Shown here: positions 1 to 9,525 of the stretch, one piece after another | How the letters are laid out: each line of letters starts with the position of its first letter | Position numbering within the stretch: position 1 is the first letter of the stretch | DNA from: Shewanella sp. HN-41 | GTDB lineage: Bacteria; Pseudomonadota; Gammaproteobacteria; Enterobacterales; Shewanellaceae | Reading direction: 5' to 3' | DNA length: 64,000 nucleotides | NCBI RefSeq assembly: GCF_000217915.1 | Contig: NZ_AFOZ01000023.1 | Span: 62,001 to 126,000, forward strand | Translations under genes and position numbers: made by a program | Notes under the pieces: generated by a model | The model's input: only the letters and a program-made list of their open reading frames with translations | Database searches by the model: none | What the model was told of the DNA's origin: nothing

Positions 1-1903
1 TGCGCCCTACTGAGCCAGCAATTATCTTCCCAACACAGTTGCCTTGTGCTGGCCCATCTAGTGCCGCTCAATCCCCTGGCCGAACAGTATAGCCATTGTA
101 AACTCACCCTCAGCCTAGAGGCACTCAACGACAGATTGCAAACCTTTGATGCGGTTGGTCATGCAGGCAGTAATAAACCCCTTATCCTCGATAATGGCCG
201 GTTATATCTACAGCGTTATTACCAGTTTGAGACCAAAGTCGCGGCGGCTTTAGTGCGACTCTCGCAGCAATCGAGCCTTGAAAATGAACAGGATCCCAGT
301 CGCAATCTCGGGCCGTATTTAGATCAATTGTTCCCATCGATTCAGGAAAAAAATGCCATTGACTGGCAAAAAGTGGCCACAGCAACGGCGCTCGGTAAAA
401 AACTGGCGGTGATCACCGGCGGCCCTGGTACAGGTAAAACCACCACAGTGACTAAGCTGTTGTTATTGCAACAAATGCTTAAACTTCGGGAAATCCGTCT
501 AGTCGCACCGACGGGCAAAGCTGCCGCCCGTTTAAGTGAATCCATTAAGGCCTCTAAGACTCGTCTAGCAAAGGAACTGTTAACACTGACGCTTCCCCAG
601 ATGACCGCAGCCGCCAATACAAAGAGCACGGCGAATTTAACGGATAACGAGGCGCTCTTAAGGGCCCTAGCACAGATCCCCGAGGAAGCCTCGACCCTCC
701 ATAGGCTACTTGGGGTGATCCCCAATTCCACCCAATTTCGTCACCACCTAGGCAATCCCCTAAGACTCGATCTCTTGATTGTCGATGAAGCCTCTATGGT
801 GGATTTACCTATGATGTATAAACTGCTCAGCGCCCTACCCGAACACGCCAGTTTAATTTTACTTGGGGATCAGGATCAGCTTGCCTCCGTCGAAGCCGGA
901 GCCGTACTCGCCGATATTTGCGCCGGACTCAAGCGTGAAGATGCCCCCTATGGTGAGCAGGGTATTCCTTGGCAAATGCGTTACTCCAAGGAACAGGCAA
1001 ATCGGCTAAGCCAGTTAACGGGTTTTGATTTAAGTCCCTATATCAGCGACTCACCCAAACTCGGCGATAGCCTGTGCATGTTAATGCATAGCCATAGGTT
1101 TAAGGGCGATGCCGGAATTGGGCTACTCGCCAGCGCGGTCAATCGCTCCGATTTGCAGGGGATATTAGCGGTCTGGCAACGGGGATTCGCCGAGCTTAAC
1201 TGGTTAGAGCATGGGATGGAGCTCAATGCCACCCAAGCCAAGATCAGTGAGCCTGAAAACAATAGCGGACTCAATGCACTGCTTGAACAAGCGGTGAGTC
1301 TCTATGGTAATTATCTGAGTCCCTTGCTCCAAGGCGCCCGCCCAAGCACCTTTGATATTATCGAATCCTTTAACCAATATCGTATTTTATGTGCGATGCG
1401 CTCGGGCAATTATGGGGTCGAAGGGATCAACAGCTATGTCACTTTGGCCCTCACCAAGGCAAAACTTATCCAGCCACAGCAGGAGTTTTACCTCGGTAGG
1501 CCCATCATCATCCAAAGCAACGACTATAACTTAGGGCTATTTAACGGCGATATCGGGCTGATTTTACCAGACGAAGACAAACCCGAGCGATTAATGGCCC
1601 ACTTTATCAAGGCCGACGGCAGCCAACTTAAGGTATTGCCCGCACGCTTACCCCGCCATGAAACCTGTTACGCGATGACAGTGCACAAAAGCCAAGGCAG
1701 TGAATTTAATCGGGTAGCCTTAGTCCTGCCGCCTAACCCCCAGCCTAGCCCAGTGGCAGCTACTCACCAAGGAATTAGTCTACACGGCCATTACCCGCGC
1801 AAAAGCGCATTTTACCTGCCTAGGCACCCAACCCGTTTTCGAGCGTGCCAGCAGCCAAATCACCCAAAGGGCATCTGGCCTTGCCGCTAGGCTTTGGGAA
1901 TAA
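1..1903 (+). pseudogene. recD: RecD, exodeoxyribonuclease V alpha subunit; 5' end outside window, frameshift near C-terminus
   Basis: This is the 5'-3' helicase subunit of RecBCD, which processes double-strand DNA ends. The reading frame is already open at base 1, so the N-terminus lies before the window. Walker A (GGPGTGKT) is at bases 418-441, a Walker B-like VDEASM near 781-798, and the C-terminal HKSQGSEF helicase motif near 1684-1707. Just after LVLPPNP the frame fails. It runs on in an unrelated reading to a stop at 1890, while the expected ending (KELVYTAITRAK, then RASGLAARLWE) is found in the +1-shifted frame, ending with TAA at 1901-1903. The switch maps to a run of five C at 1737-1741; four C would restore the protein. 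The full-length product would be normal RecD, so this is either a recent mutation or a homopolymer error. The family assignment is secure; whether the gene is dead is not. Confidence 0.9.
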
Positions 1904-1912
1904 GGATCAACA

Positions 1913-2308
1913 TTGAACAATAACGGCATAATTAAACTTCAAAATCTGCAACAGGTTACCACCCTGTTTGATGCCATAGCGCCCGAGGCAAATTTGCCCG
2001 CAGAATACTACAGCAAGACCCGGTATATTCCCTGGTCAACATTCGATGCTATGCAGGTCTATGCCCTCGATTTTGAGCCCTATCTCTCCATCGCCGATCG
2101 CTGCAATATGAACTTTTTTAGTATCAGCCAAAGTCAGCGGCGTTTATACCTTACATACTGTAACGATGCGGGCCATGCGCCGCGTTGGGAGGCAAGACCT
2201 ATCACCCTAGCGCAGCTTCTGGATACTGAATTGATGGAATATTTACATCAAAATCATGCCTATAACTTAGGGCTTAGAATAAGTATGGATCTGCATTATG
2301 ATATTTAA
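1913..2308 (+). CDS. Hypothetical protein downstream of recD
   Basis: I do not recognise this 131-residue soluble protein. It has no signal peptide, membrane segment or familiar motif, but is rich in aromatic residues, with several Tyr and Trp between residues 35 and 85. A TTG start at 1913 is chosen because AAGGA lies just upstream (1902-1906) at a suitable distance; the next in-frame ATG would remove about a third of the protein. It begins ten bases after the true recD stop, so it is probably co-transcribed with recD. Coding character and tight spacing support a real gene; function is unknown. Confidence 0.6.
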   Translation: MNNNGIIKLQNLQQVTTLFDAIAPEANLPAEYYSKTRYIPWSTFDAMQVYALDFEPYLSIADRCNMNFFSISQSQRRLYLTYCNDAGHAPRWEARPITLAQLLDTELMEYLHQNHAYNLGLRISMDLHYDI

Positions 2309-2396
2309 GCCCCGAGAAGTGCAGACAACTTAGCATCCACCTTGGCCCATTAAAGGGCCAAACACTTGAGAAAAATAACGAACCTAAGACAGATTT

Positions 2397-3032
2397 ATGC
2401 CTAAAAAACCCACATTCAGTCCCGCAAATACCTTAGTAGTGCTCGACTTTGAAACCTCTGGCCTGTCCCCCAATCAAGGGGATCGCGCCATCGAAATCGG
2501 CGCGGTACTCATAGAAAAAGGTGTAATAACCGATCGATTTTCAGAGTTGATGAACCCAGGATTTAAGATCAGCGCCTTTATTGAGGACTACACGGGGATC
2601 AGCAATCAGATGCTTAAGCATGCGGCGCCCAATCACGAAGTGATGGCCCGTTTTGCCGACTTTATCGGCGATCACCATTTAGTCGCCCATAACGCAGCAT
2701 TTGACCAACGCTTCCTCGATGCCGAATTTGCCCATATAGGCCATCAATATGCGGGGCAATTTGGTTGCTCTTTACTCGTGGCGAGGCGTTTATATCCCTT
2801 AGCCACCAATCATCAACTTGCAACCTTAGTTCGTTATAAGCAAATCCCCAACGACGGCACCTTTCACCGCGCCTTAGCCGATGCGCAGATGACAGGCCAT
2901 CTGTGGCTCACCATGCTCGATGACTTGCAACGTGACTTCGCTATTTCTACCCCGCCATTTAGCCTACTGCAAACCCTAGCGAAAAAGGCAAAAGCGGATG
3001 TGCCCAAGTTTTTGCGTCAATACGGGAAATAA
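2397..3032 (+). CDS. 3'-5' exonuclease, DEDDh family (DnaQ/PolC-epsilon-like)
   Basis: A 211-residue stand-alone proofreading-type exonuclease domain. Exo I is DFETSGL near residues 17-23 (the D and E bind metal), followed by AIEIGAV. Exo II is HNAAFDQRF near 98-106. Exo III is HRALADAQMT near 155-164, with His-x4-Asp as in the DEDDh subfamily. The protein is close in length to the exonuclease domain of DNA polymerase III epsilon but lacks a recognisable polymerase-binding tail, so it is better called an epsilon-like exonuclease than dnaQ. It follows the recD region on the same strand, consistent with DNA repair or degradation, but that link is inference. Confidence 0.85.
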   Translation: MPKKPTFSPANTLVVLDFETSGLSPNQGDRAIEIGAVLIEKGVITDRFSELMNPGFKISAFIEDYTGISNQMLKHAAPNHEVMARFADFIGDHHLVAHNAAFDQRFLDAEFAHIGHQYAGQFGCSLLVARRLYPLATNHQLATLVRYKQIPNDGTFHRALADAQMTGHLWLTMLDDLQRDFAISTPPFSLLQTLAKKAKADVPKFLRQYGK

Positions 3033-3523
3033 ACCCGTTAATAAAAGTCCGGGCTCAGTTGTGGGGAAATAAAGGGAGAATTCATTCGGATGTAAAGGAC
3101 TACACGGACAGAAAACGATTTAGGGATTTGCCTGTGTACTTTGTTCCTACTAAACAAAAGTAATGCAAAGCGTTGAACAGTCAGCATTGAGCAGTTCATC
3201 CGTTTAAGGGTGTAAAGCGTGACGAGAGGCTTTACCTTTACACCATTCTCCACTGTTGGGCTGCTTTTTGAATTCGCACATGCTATCCCATCGACTACTT
3301 ATACCACTGAATCGATGTAAAATCAGAGGCTTGCAAAGAATCAACAATGCCTGCCCGAATAGGATTTAAATCCATGTACATCATGCACGGCTTGTTCGTC
3401 CCAAAAAAGATATACCTTTCCTTGTTGTTTTACTTGTTGCTCTTTTTCTTTTGTTGCACTTGCCCACGGGAAATTAACCGTATATCATTGATTATGTTTA
3501 TTTTTCACCATACCACTTCAAAA
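3033..3523. other. AT-rich non-coding stretch
   Basis: About 490 bases between the exonuclease gene and the minus-strand cassette. No open frame here has a ribosome site plus a credible protein; the short hydrophobic frame around 3347-3544 looks accidental. I see no clear terminator, tRNA or long repeat. The base composition turns AT-rich here and stays so through about 4900, marking the left edge of the probable insertion. Confidence 0.5.
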
Positions 3524-4015
3524 TTAAGTGTCCGATGGAATTAGACCAGAACATGCCCATTGCTGCTCAATATTTTGTTTGAGATTATTCCAATGATGCC
3601 AGCAAGACTCGGCCAACTCCAAAACATCAATGACCTCATTTTCTGTTACAACGGCAAATTTCCCTCGAACTCCTGAAAGCTCGGCATCTCCAACGCTCTC
3701 ATATTGAACTCCTGCGAGATGAGGCTTTACATTCGACCACTGTTTCTTAGTTAATCTGCAATGTTTTGATTGGTTGGCCAAATCCGCGCAAATTTGAAGA
3801 GATTTATGACTTTCGATGAACTGCTTAATTTGATCAAATTCGACACAAATTTTATTAAGATTTACTACCCAATCTTGCAAATGATGACAGTGCATAAAGA
3901 AAGATAAAATATCATCTTCAACACACTCTCTATCATCCCACAAGATGACATTGTCACCAGAGTACACATTTCTAATTCGTTTTAGATATCGTTCAACTCG
4001 AGCAAACTGTTCCAT
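3524..4015 (-). CDS. Unknown protein, partner of a nuclease-like gene
   Basis: A 163-residue, mostly helical, Trp/His-rich protein of unknown function. Notable motifs are HHLQDW at residues 44-49 and CADLANQSKH at 76-85, a pairing I associate with a family of small uncharacterised, possibly HEPN-like, proteins; that link comes from memory and is weak. The ATG at 4015 is preferred over one at 4075 because a GAGG site sits four bases upstream, and because the earlier start would overlap the preceding gene. It lies 22 bases after the stop of the nuclease-like gene on the same strand, so the two probably form one operon. Base composition is more AT-rich than the surrounding core genes. Confidence 0.6.
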   Translation of the reverse strand: MEQFARVERYLKRIRNVYSGDNVILWDDRECVEDDILSFFMHCHHLQDWVVNLNKICVEFDQIKQFIESHKSLQICADLANQSKHCRLTKKQWSNVKPHLAGVQYESVGDAELSGVRGKFAVVTENEVIDVLELAESCWHHWNNLKQNIEQQWACSGLIPSDT

Positions 4016-4037
4016 ATTACCTCTAAAACTAACGCCT

Positions 4038-4739
4038 TCACTGGGGAAAACCGGAGCACAGCGTAGGTCTGTCACTAATAGTAGTTTTTAATACGTTAAC
4101 ACCTTGCGTTTCCATGAACCAAAAATTGCCGTACTGCATCCAATTTAGTGCATATGCTTTTTCAAGGCTAATATTCACCGGCTTACCACCGATTGGTGTT
4201 GTGAGAGTGATTGGACCGAAATTTGCTAAATTTGAAATGTCGTAATCCCAGCACTTAGCATTTTTATTTTTCGGATTCACCAATCTTGGTAAATCATTCA
4301 TTACAAGAGATACGCCTTCTTGAGCTATACCTGTTAAAACATATTGCTCCAAAAGATAGAAATCTTCATATACATCTTTCATAAAAATGTCAGTAGCACC
4401 ACGGTTGCCACCAGAAGAGGCCAAAGTACGGTAGCACTTCATTTCTATCGCTATAGCGTATTTTTGCTCTACAAATTCGCCCTTAAAGAGCAAATCAATT
4501 TCCCGACTTCTGCCGTTTACCTGAACGCCTGTTTCTAATTCAATTTCAAAAATCTCATGTTCATGAAATGTGATCAGCGGCAAAAGTTGCTGAAGGATAT
4601 AAGCATACTGAAGCTGCATTGACGCTTCTTTATTTATTGATATAAGCCCATTTCCAACTTTTCGTGAGAACATTATCCAGCTTAGGTTTACAGCGGCTCT
4701 CATTCTCTCAGAAAAGCTTTCTGCTTCGATATTTGGCAC
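4038..4739 (-). CDS. Putative PD-(D/E)XK-fold nuclease-like protein
   Basis: A 233-residue protein that I cannot assign to a named family. Its centre has the spacing of a PD-(D/E)XK active site: Glu38 in a helix, Asp82 in REIDLLF at the end of a strand, and Glu99-Met-Lys101 in AIEMKCYR on the next strand. That suggests a restriction-endonuclease-like fold, but the fold call is inference from motif and order. The start is a GTG at 4739 with AAGGA about six bases upstream. It is followed at once by a second unknown gene on the same strand. The pair is AT-rich and flanked by core-type genes, which suggests horizontally acquired cargo such as a small defence module. Confidence 0.6.
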   Translation of the reverse strand: MPNIEAESFSERMRAAVNLSWIMFSRKVGNGLISINKEASMQLQYAYILQQLLPLITFHEHEIFEIELETGVQVNGRSREIDLLFKGEFVEQKYAIAIEMKCYRTLASSGGNRGATDIFMKDVYEDFYLLEQYVLTGIAQEGVSLVMNDLPRLVNPKNKNAKCWDYDISNLANFGPITLTTPIGGKPVNISLEKAYALNWMQYGNFWFMETQGVNVLKTTISDRPTLCSGFPQ

Positions 4740-4919
4740 TATCTATCCTTTACGCATAACGTCTTAGTATTTATGTGCGCTGTTTACAGGACATAAATTG
4801 CTTGTTGGCTTGACTGCTGAATCAATAAGGCTATAGGAGTTTGTTTTAACTGGGTCGTTGTTTTTATGCAACCATATGACTCTGAAGATAATTATTTGAT
4901 ACTTTTAGCTTTATCATCT

Positions 4920-5966
4920 TTATAGCGCCTCTATTGGCGTACTATCTATCCCGCAGGAGCTACGGACCACTAATGTGGTTGGAATAAGTTGCGGGCTGAC
5001 TTCGATACCGCGAATCAGCTTAAGCACGCTCTCCACTAAAATTTCGCCGGCTAACTGGGTATTTTGTTTAATGGTGGTCAGTGGTGGGTTGGCAAAGCTG
5101 GCAACGGGAATATCGTCATAGCCGACCACGGCAACCTGCTCAGGTACCGCTATCCCCTTTTCTTTGAGTGCCCGAATGGCGCCAATGGCAATTAAATCAC
5201 TGGCGGCAAAAATCGCATCAAATTTTGCCCCCCGTTCCAACAACAACATCGCCGCATCATAACCCGAGCTTTCCGTGCTGATGGCCGACACTTGTTTATT
5301 GCTATCAACGGGAATATTCGCCATTTGTAAGGCTTTAACGTGCCCTAGGTATCTATCCCTAAACTCGGGACTGTGGCTCGACGCATCCCCTAAAAAGGCA
5401 AATGCTTTACGTCCAAGGGAAATCAAATGCTCTGTTGCGATTAGACCGCCCTGATGGTTATCGCAACCAATTGACAATACTGACTTATTATTGTGTTCAG
5501 CTCCCCAAATCACAAAATGGGTGTTTTGGGCCAATAACCGTTCGAGCTTTTGCTCGTAGTCCATATAGTCGCCATAGCCGAGCAGAATAATGCCATCGGC
5601 CTTATTACTGTCCTCGTAATCGGCGTGCCAATCACTGGATAATTGCTGAAAAGAAACAAGCAAATCATAGCCTTGTTGCGCAGTTGCCCGGGTTATAGAC
5701 CCCAACATCGACAGAAAAAAGGGGTTGATTAACGAGTCATCATTGGTGGGATCTTCACATAATAGGAGCGCCAAAGTATGGCTGTTTTGGGTGCGAAGAT
5801 TACTGGCATTTTTATCGACTTTGTAATTCAACTCCTTCGCAATCGCTTGAATTCGCTGACGAGTCTCTAAGTTGACTAACGGACTGTTTCTCAGGGCACG
5901 GGAAACCGTTGACTGGGATACACCAGCACGATAAGCAATATCGATCGAGGTCGCTTTCGATGCCAT
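4920..5966 (-). CDS. LacI/GalR-family transcriptional regulator
   Basis: A 348-residue regulator with the classic layout. An N-terminal helix-turn-helix and hinge cover residues 5-60 (IAYRAGVSQSTVSRALRN followed by RQRIQAIAKELNY), and a periplasmic-binding-protein-like sensor fills the remainder, ending with the typical ALKEKGIAVPEQVAVVGYDD and PLTTIKQ segments. It should bind an operator and respond to a sugar or related ligand. No transporter or sugar enzyme lies beside it, so the regulon cannot be inferred from context. It stands alone on the minus strand, about 100 bases downstream of the DUF3334 gene. Confidence 0.88.
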   Translation of the reverse strand: MASKATSIDIAYRAGVSQSTVSRALRNSPLVNLETRQRIQAIAKELNYKVDKNASNLRTQNSHTLALLLCEDPTNDDSLINPFFLSMLGSITRATAQQGYDLLVSFQQLSSDWHADYEDSNKADGIILLGYGDYMDYEQKLERLLAQNTHFVIWGAEHNNKSVLSIGCDNHQGGLIATEHLISLGRKAFAFLGDASSHSPEFRDRYLGHVKALQMANIPVDSNKQVSAISTESSGYDAAMLLLERGAKFDAIFAASDLIAIGAIRALKEKGIAVPEQVAVVGYDDIPVASFANPPLTTIKQNTQLAGEILVESVLKLIRGIEVSPQLIPTTLVVRSSCGIDSTPIEAL

Positions 5967-6022
5967 AGAGGGTTTTTAACCTTAGTTATTATTTTGCGAC
6001 GATACTAAAACAGTTCAATCAA

Positions 6023-6059
6023 CTTGTATAGACGAATGGTTTAGCATTCGTCTTACAAG
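6023..6059. repeat. Inverted repeat between the DUF3334 and LacI-type genes
   Basis: The arms AGACGAATG (6030-6038) and CATTCGTCT (6045-6053) pair perfectly around a six-base loop. They extend with CTTGTA and TACAAG on the outside, interrupted by one unpaired T. This could be a hairpin ending the DUF3334 transcript or an operator ahead of the LacI-family gene. There is no clean U-run on either strand, so a standard intrinsic terminator is not certain. Confidence 0.55.
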
Positions 6060-6070
6060 CACTTATCTAC

Positions 6071-6799
6071 TTAAATACCCAACTGATCGAGCAGATCATC
6101 GGCGTCAACATCATTTAGTTGACTGGCGATCGCAGGCTTATCGGCCATCTTAGTCCAGGGTGAGACTGTGTTTGATGTTGTTATATGATTGCCATTTTGA
6201 CCATGTTGCTCCAACAGGCTATCTGGATCGAATTCTTCATCGTATTCAAACTCATCTAATTTAATAAATTCAGTTTTATCCATGGCGAATTCGAGGTAAA
6301 AAATATGATTGTTTTCGGTTTTAAAAGACACTCGCCTCGCCACAGGATCGTCGAGATTAGCATCGATTGAAATAGTCAACTCTTTGTTAATAGTTAACAT
6401 TTTCGGCTGACTCTGGCTGATTGACGTCTGTAATTCCTTAGAGATTTTATTGATAAAATCACCGAGGATCTGGTTCATCAACTCCCCCATCACGTTGCCG
6501 ACTTCATCGGAGGTGTGGGAAAACGCCAATTCCGCTTCTGGCATGCCCATGTTCAGCATATAACGGCGGTAAATTTCAATCGCGGCGGAGGCGGAAAAGT
6601 TGATGACGACTAGGCCCGAAAATCCACCATCAAAAATAGAAAAGCAACCAAGATCGGGTTTAAGGCGGGTACGAGTGATGCTTTGTACCATACCCGCATG
6701 GCTCACATGGCTAGCGCTGGTATGGGATAACACATGGGCTACCGAGTGGCATAACTTCAGTAAAATATCATCCGAAGTTACAATTGTATTTGTAGTCAT
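6071..6799 (-). CDS. DUF3334 family protein, CheX/CheC-like
   Basis: A 242-residue cytoplasmic protein that I recognise as a DUF3334 member, a family known from Vibrio and Shewanella. The core resembles the CheC/CheX phosphatase fold: GGFSGLVVINFS is followed later by DEVGNVMGELMNQILGDF, where the E and N of the E-x3-N type motif would sit. The C-terminal 60 residues are acidic and probably disordered, ending in a short repeat of Asp-Asp-Leu-Leu-Asp type. It is adjacent to, and divergent from, a chemoreceptor gene, which fits a role in chemotaxis signalling. Enzymatic activity is inference. Confidence 0.75.
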   Translation of the reverse strand: MTTNTIVTSDDILLKLCHSVAHVLSHTSASHVSHAGMVQSITRTRLKPDLGCFSIFDGGFSGLVVINFSASAAIEIYRRYMLNMGMPEAELAFSHTSDEVGNVMGELMNQILGDFINKISKELQTSISQSQPKMLTINKELTISIDANLDDPVARRVSFKTENNHIFYLEFAMDKTEFIKLDEFEYDEEFDPDSLLEQHGQNGNHITTSNTVSPWTKMADKPAIASQLNDVDADDLLDQLGI

Positions 6800-7305
6800 A
6801 ATCGATTCTCAAACTAAACAGTAAATTAATCTTGCGCGTAAATACCTAAAAAATCAAAACTAAAACAATTGATTAGCTGAATTTTGCCCGCCATTCCATT
6901 TAACAATACCATAACCTATTGATATTTAATCATTCACCGAGCAAGTCAATGTTCAGTTATTGGTAACTTAATCACAAGCTAAATAACGGTTCCTAATTAT
7001 GCTACATCGCAGGGTATTGCACGCAGGCACGCCTAAACGCTTCCATGAGGACGCCAACGCGCCATCCATGCCGCAGAGGGCCAGCTTAGCGATACTCTGC
7101 TCACCCTATAAATGGCCTACAAGAAACAACTAGTTAGCGCATCAGGCTATCGATTCCATTACCCTCACCTTATCAATATCCTGCTTAAGATCAAAAAAAC
7201 TAATATTCCTAACGGCTTTACACGAAATTTGAACATACGCGATTCTATTAAAAAACATTCGCAGGTATATTGTGGCGCAATATCTTGCACGTCAGAGGAA
7301 CACAA
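6800..7305. other. Divergent intergenic region with an embedded GC-rich block
   Basis: About 500 bases between the DUF3334 gene and the chemoreceptor. Most is AT-rich, but roughly 7000-7105 is clearly GC-richer, with several CGCC/GGCG-type words, and does not read as a conserved protein in any frame. It may be a remnant of a mobile or repeated sequence. Promoters for both flanking genes must lie here; I could not single out a convincing one. Confidence 0.4.
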
Positions 7306-8943
7306 ATGATCACATTTTTGCGTCGATTTACCATACTGCAACGGCTGATGATGATGTTAGTCATGGCGGCCATCGGCACTGTGTGTTTTGCGAGTTTCTC
7401 GATTAAAGAGCAGTACAGCAATTTAATCGATCAAAAATGGCTGCAAATTGATGGTCAATTAGGCAGCATCCTAAGTATCGTTGATGTATATCGTCAGGAT
7501 GCACTTAATGGTAAAACCACCGAGGATGAGGCCAAAAAGGCTGCCGCCGCCCTGATCAATCAAACCCGCTATGCTGGTGCAGGTTACTTTATTGTGATCG
7601 ATGATACTAATCAAATACTTGCACATGGTGAAACCCGCGAGCTTATCGGAACATCGGCACTGAATTATCGCTTAGCCAATGGTATGAATCCGTTGGCGAC
7701 TATGTTGCCCTTAGCGCGCAGTCAGTCAAAAACCTCCTTAGAATATCCCATCGTCAACCCCATCACTAAGGTGGTTGAAGATAAGCTGACCACCGCCCGT
7801 TATTATCCACAGTGGGGCTGGACTATTATCACTGGGGCGTATCTGAGTGATGTTAAGCAAAGCTTAACTGCGGTGATCATTGATTACCTGATTATTATGT
7901 TTTTGATTTCAGTGCCTATTTTTGCATTTTTCCTCGTGCTGAATCACTCGATTACCTCGCCCCTTAACGCTGCCATCGACGCACTAGAGGATATCGCCCA
8001 AGGTGAAGGCGACTTGAGCCAACGCTTAAGCACCCAAGGTAAGGATGAAATTGCTCACCTTGCCCTCGCCTATAATCTCTTCGCGCAAAAAATTGGCGAT
8101 ATGGTGGGCCACCTACAACCCCTAGGACAATCCCTCGATAACGACGCCAAACAACTTATGCTCGCGGTCAAAGCCTCAAACCAGAGCGCTGAGCATATTC
8201 ACCGTGAAACCGGTAGCGTTGCCACTGCGGTCAACCAAATGCTCTCGACCACCCATGAGATGGCAAGTAATACACAGCAAGCCGCAGATGCCGCCACCAG
8301 TGTTAAAGATCAAGCCGAGCAAAGCCAAGTGGTTATCGATAACACAGTACGCAACACTGAAAAACTCGCTCTAGAACTCAAAGCCTCAGAGGCCATCACC
8401 CAGAAACTAGGGGTTGCATCTGAACAAATTGGCAGCATTCTCGATGTGATCCGTGGCATTGCTGAGCAAACTAATTTGTTAGCACTCAATGCCGCTATCG
8501 AAGCCGCACGGGCAGGCAGCCATGGTCGAGGATTTGCCGTTGTCGCCGATGAAGTACGTGCACTGGCCAATCGCACCCAGGACTCGACCAATGAAATTCA
8601 AAAAATCATCACTGAAATCCAAACCGGCGTCGGCTCGGTGATGAAGAGCAATAGCCAAACTCAACATCAATCGGACGAACTTCAGGCCCAAGCCCGTGAA
8701 GCAGGTAACGCCATGGCGGCGATTTTGCAGCTGATTGCCCATATCAGCGACATGAATACCCAGCTGGCGAGTGCGACGGAAGAGCAGTCCCTTGTGACCG
8801 AGGAAATCAATCGCAACATCTGTAATATCTCGGAGTTGACCGAAGTGTCAGTCACGGCGAACGAAGGCAATAGCCGCGCCGCCCAATCGCTCCAAGAGAT
8901 TAGCCAAGATATGTCGCATACCTTAGGCCAATTCAAAATCTGA
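7306..8943 (+). CDS. Methyl-accepting chemotaxis protein with a single-Cache sensor
   Basis: A 545-residue transmembrane chemoreceptor. A short cytoplasmic N-terminus is followed by a membrane helix near residues 10-30. A periplasmic sCache_2-type sensor follows ([10 protein letters not shown], later [15 protein letters not shown]), then a second helix near 185-210, a HAMP linker ([22 protein letters not shown]) and a long signalling hairpin. The highly conserved tip that binds CheA/CheW is present ([20 protein letters not shown]). The ATG at 7306 is chosen because AGAGGA lies six bases upstream; an in-frame ATG at 7270 lacks a site. The ligand is unknown, though sCache_2 sensors often bind small organic acids. 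The neighbouring CheX-like gene is in keeping with chemotaxis. Confidence 0.92.
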   Translation: MITFLRRFTILQRLMMMLVMAAIGTVCFASFSIKEQYSNLIDQKWLQIDGQLGSILSIVDVYRQDALNGKTTEDEAKKAAAALINQTRYAGAGYFIVIDDTNQILAHGETRELIGTSALNYRLANGMNPLATMLPLARSQSKTSLEYPIVNPITKVVEDKLTTARYYPQWGWTIITGAYLSDVKQSLTAVIIDYLIIMFLISVPIFAFFLVLNHSITSPLNAAIDALEDIAQGEGDLSQRLSTQGKDEIAHLALAYNLFAQKIGDMVGHLQPLGQSLDNDAKQLMLAVKASNQSAEHIHRETGSVATAVNQMLSTTHEMASNTQQAADAATSVKDQAEQSQVVIDNTVRNTEKLALELKASEAITQKLGVASEQIGSILDVIRGIAEQTNLLALNAAIEAARAGSHGRGFAVVADEVRALANRTQDSTNEIQKIITEIQTGVGSVMKSNSQTQHQSDELQAQAREAGNAMAAILQLIAHISDMNTQLASATEEQSLVTEEINRNICNISELTEVSVTANEGNSRAAQSLQEISQDMSHTLGQFKI

Positions 8944-8974
8944 TCCGCGCTACTCAAGAAAACACTGATGCAGC

Positions 8975-9005
8975 AAAAGGAGGCGTTTAAGGACGCCTTC
9001 TTTTA
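8975..9005 (+). terminator. Intrinsic terminator after the chemoreceptor gene
   Basis: AAGGAGGCGT pairs with ACGCCTTCTT across a short loop (one G-T pair), followed by a T-rich stretch. Confidence 0.75.
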
Positions 9006-9105
9006 GTTTACACTGCTGCCTATCTTGAAATTGCTGTTATAGGGTATGCTGTAACTAAATCCAAACTAGGCTGCCTAACTTGCAGTGCCGATTGAGGAAC
9101 AGTCA

Positions 9106-9501
9106 ATGCGAATGACCTTAGCCGTCCACACGCGGCAATACACTATCCATAGTTTTAGCCCTAATGCCCAATTACCCAGTGAGGTATTTGCAGAAGAAGT
9201 GTATTTTATCGGCAAAACGGAGGAAGGTCTTACCCTAGTGATTTCCAGCGACATCGAACTCGACAGTCTCGAACAGGAGCCAAACTGGTGCTGTTTGGAG
9301 GTTTTAGGGCCGTTGGGGTTTTCAATGACGGGTATTCTCTCTAAAGTTTCAGGCACCCTAGCGGACGTGCAAATCAGTATTTTTGCACTTTCAACCTTCG
9401 ACACCGATTATATTCTCGTGAAAAAGAATCGCCTAACCAGTGCGATTGCCGCCTTAAAAAAACAGGGCTACCAAATTATCGAGCCAGAAGCTACGCCGTA
9501 A
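9106..9501 (+). CDS. ACT-domain protein
   Basis: A 131-residue small protein with an ACT-like fold of the type found in stand-alone amino-acid-binding proteins (ACT_7/CASTOR-like). The key stretch LGFSMTGILSKVSGTLADVQISIFALSTFDTDY is split here as LGFSMTGILSKVSGTL and ISIFALSTFDTDY; it has the strand-helix-strand pattern and the Gly of the ligand loop. The ATG at 9106 is preferred over a GTG at 9085 because GAGGA at 9094-9098 is seven bases upstream. It is 24 bases ahead of ptsH on the same strand and may share its transcript. The bound ligand and any link to the PTS are unknown. Confidence 0.75.
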   Translation: MRMTLAVHTRQYTIHSFSPNAQLPSEVFAEEVYFIGKTEEGLTLVISSDIELDSLEQEPNWCCLEVLGPLGFSMTGILSKVSGTLADVQISIFALSTFDTDYILVKKNRLTSAIAALKKQGYQIIEPEATP

Positions 9502-9525
9502 TACGCCCATAAGAGTCTATCCAAT

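Noticed and set aside
3038..3253. 71-codon minus-strand frame
   Set aside because: No ribosome site or conserved motif, and no operon context.
3347..3544. Hydrophobic 65-codon plus-strand frame
   Set aside because: No ribosome site, very AT-rich, with a composition expected from random AT-rich DNA; it overlaps the end of the minus-strand gene.
3524..4739. Complete type II restriction-modification system
   Set aside because: No methyltransferase motif (such as an N6-adenine DPPY) is seen in either gene or nearby.
7112..7309. 65-codon frame before the chemoreceptor
   Set aside because: Overlaps the chemoreceptor start and its ribosome site; no recognisable protein.
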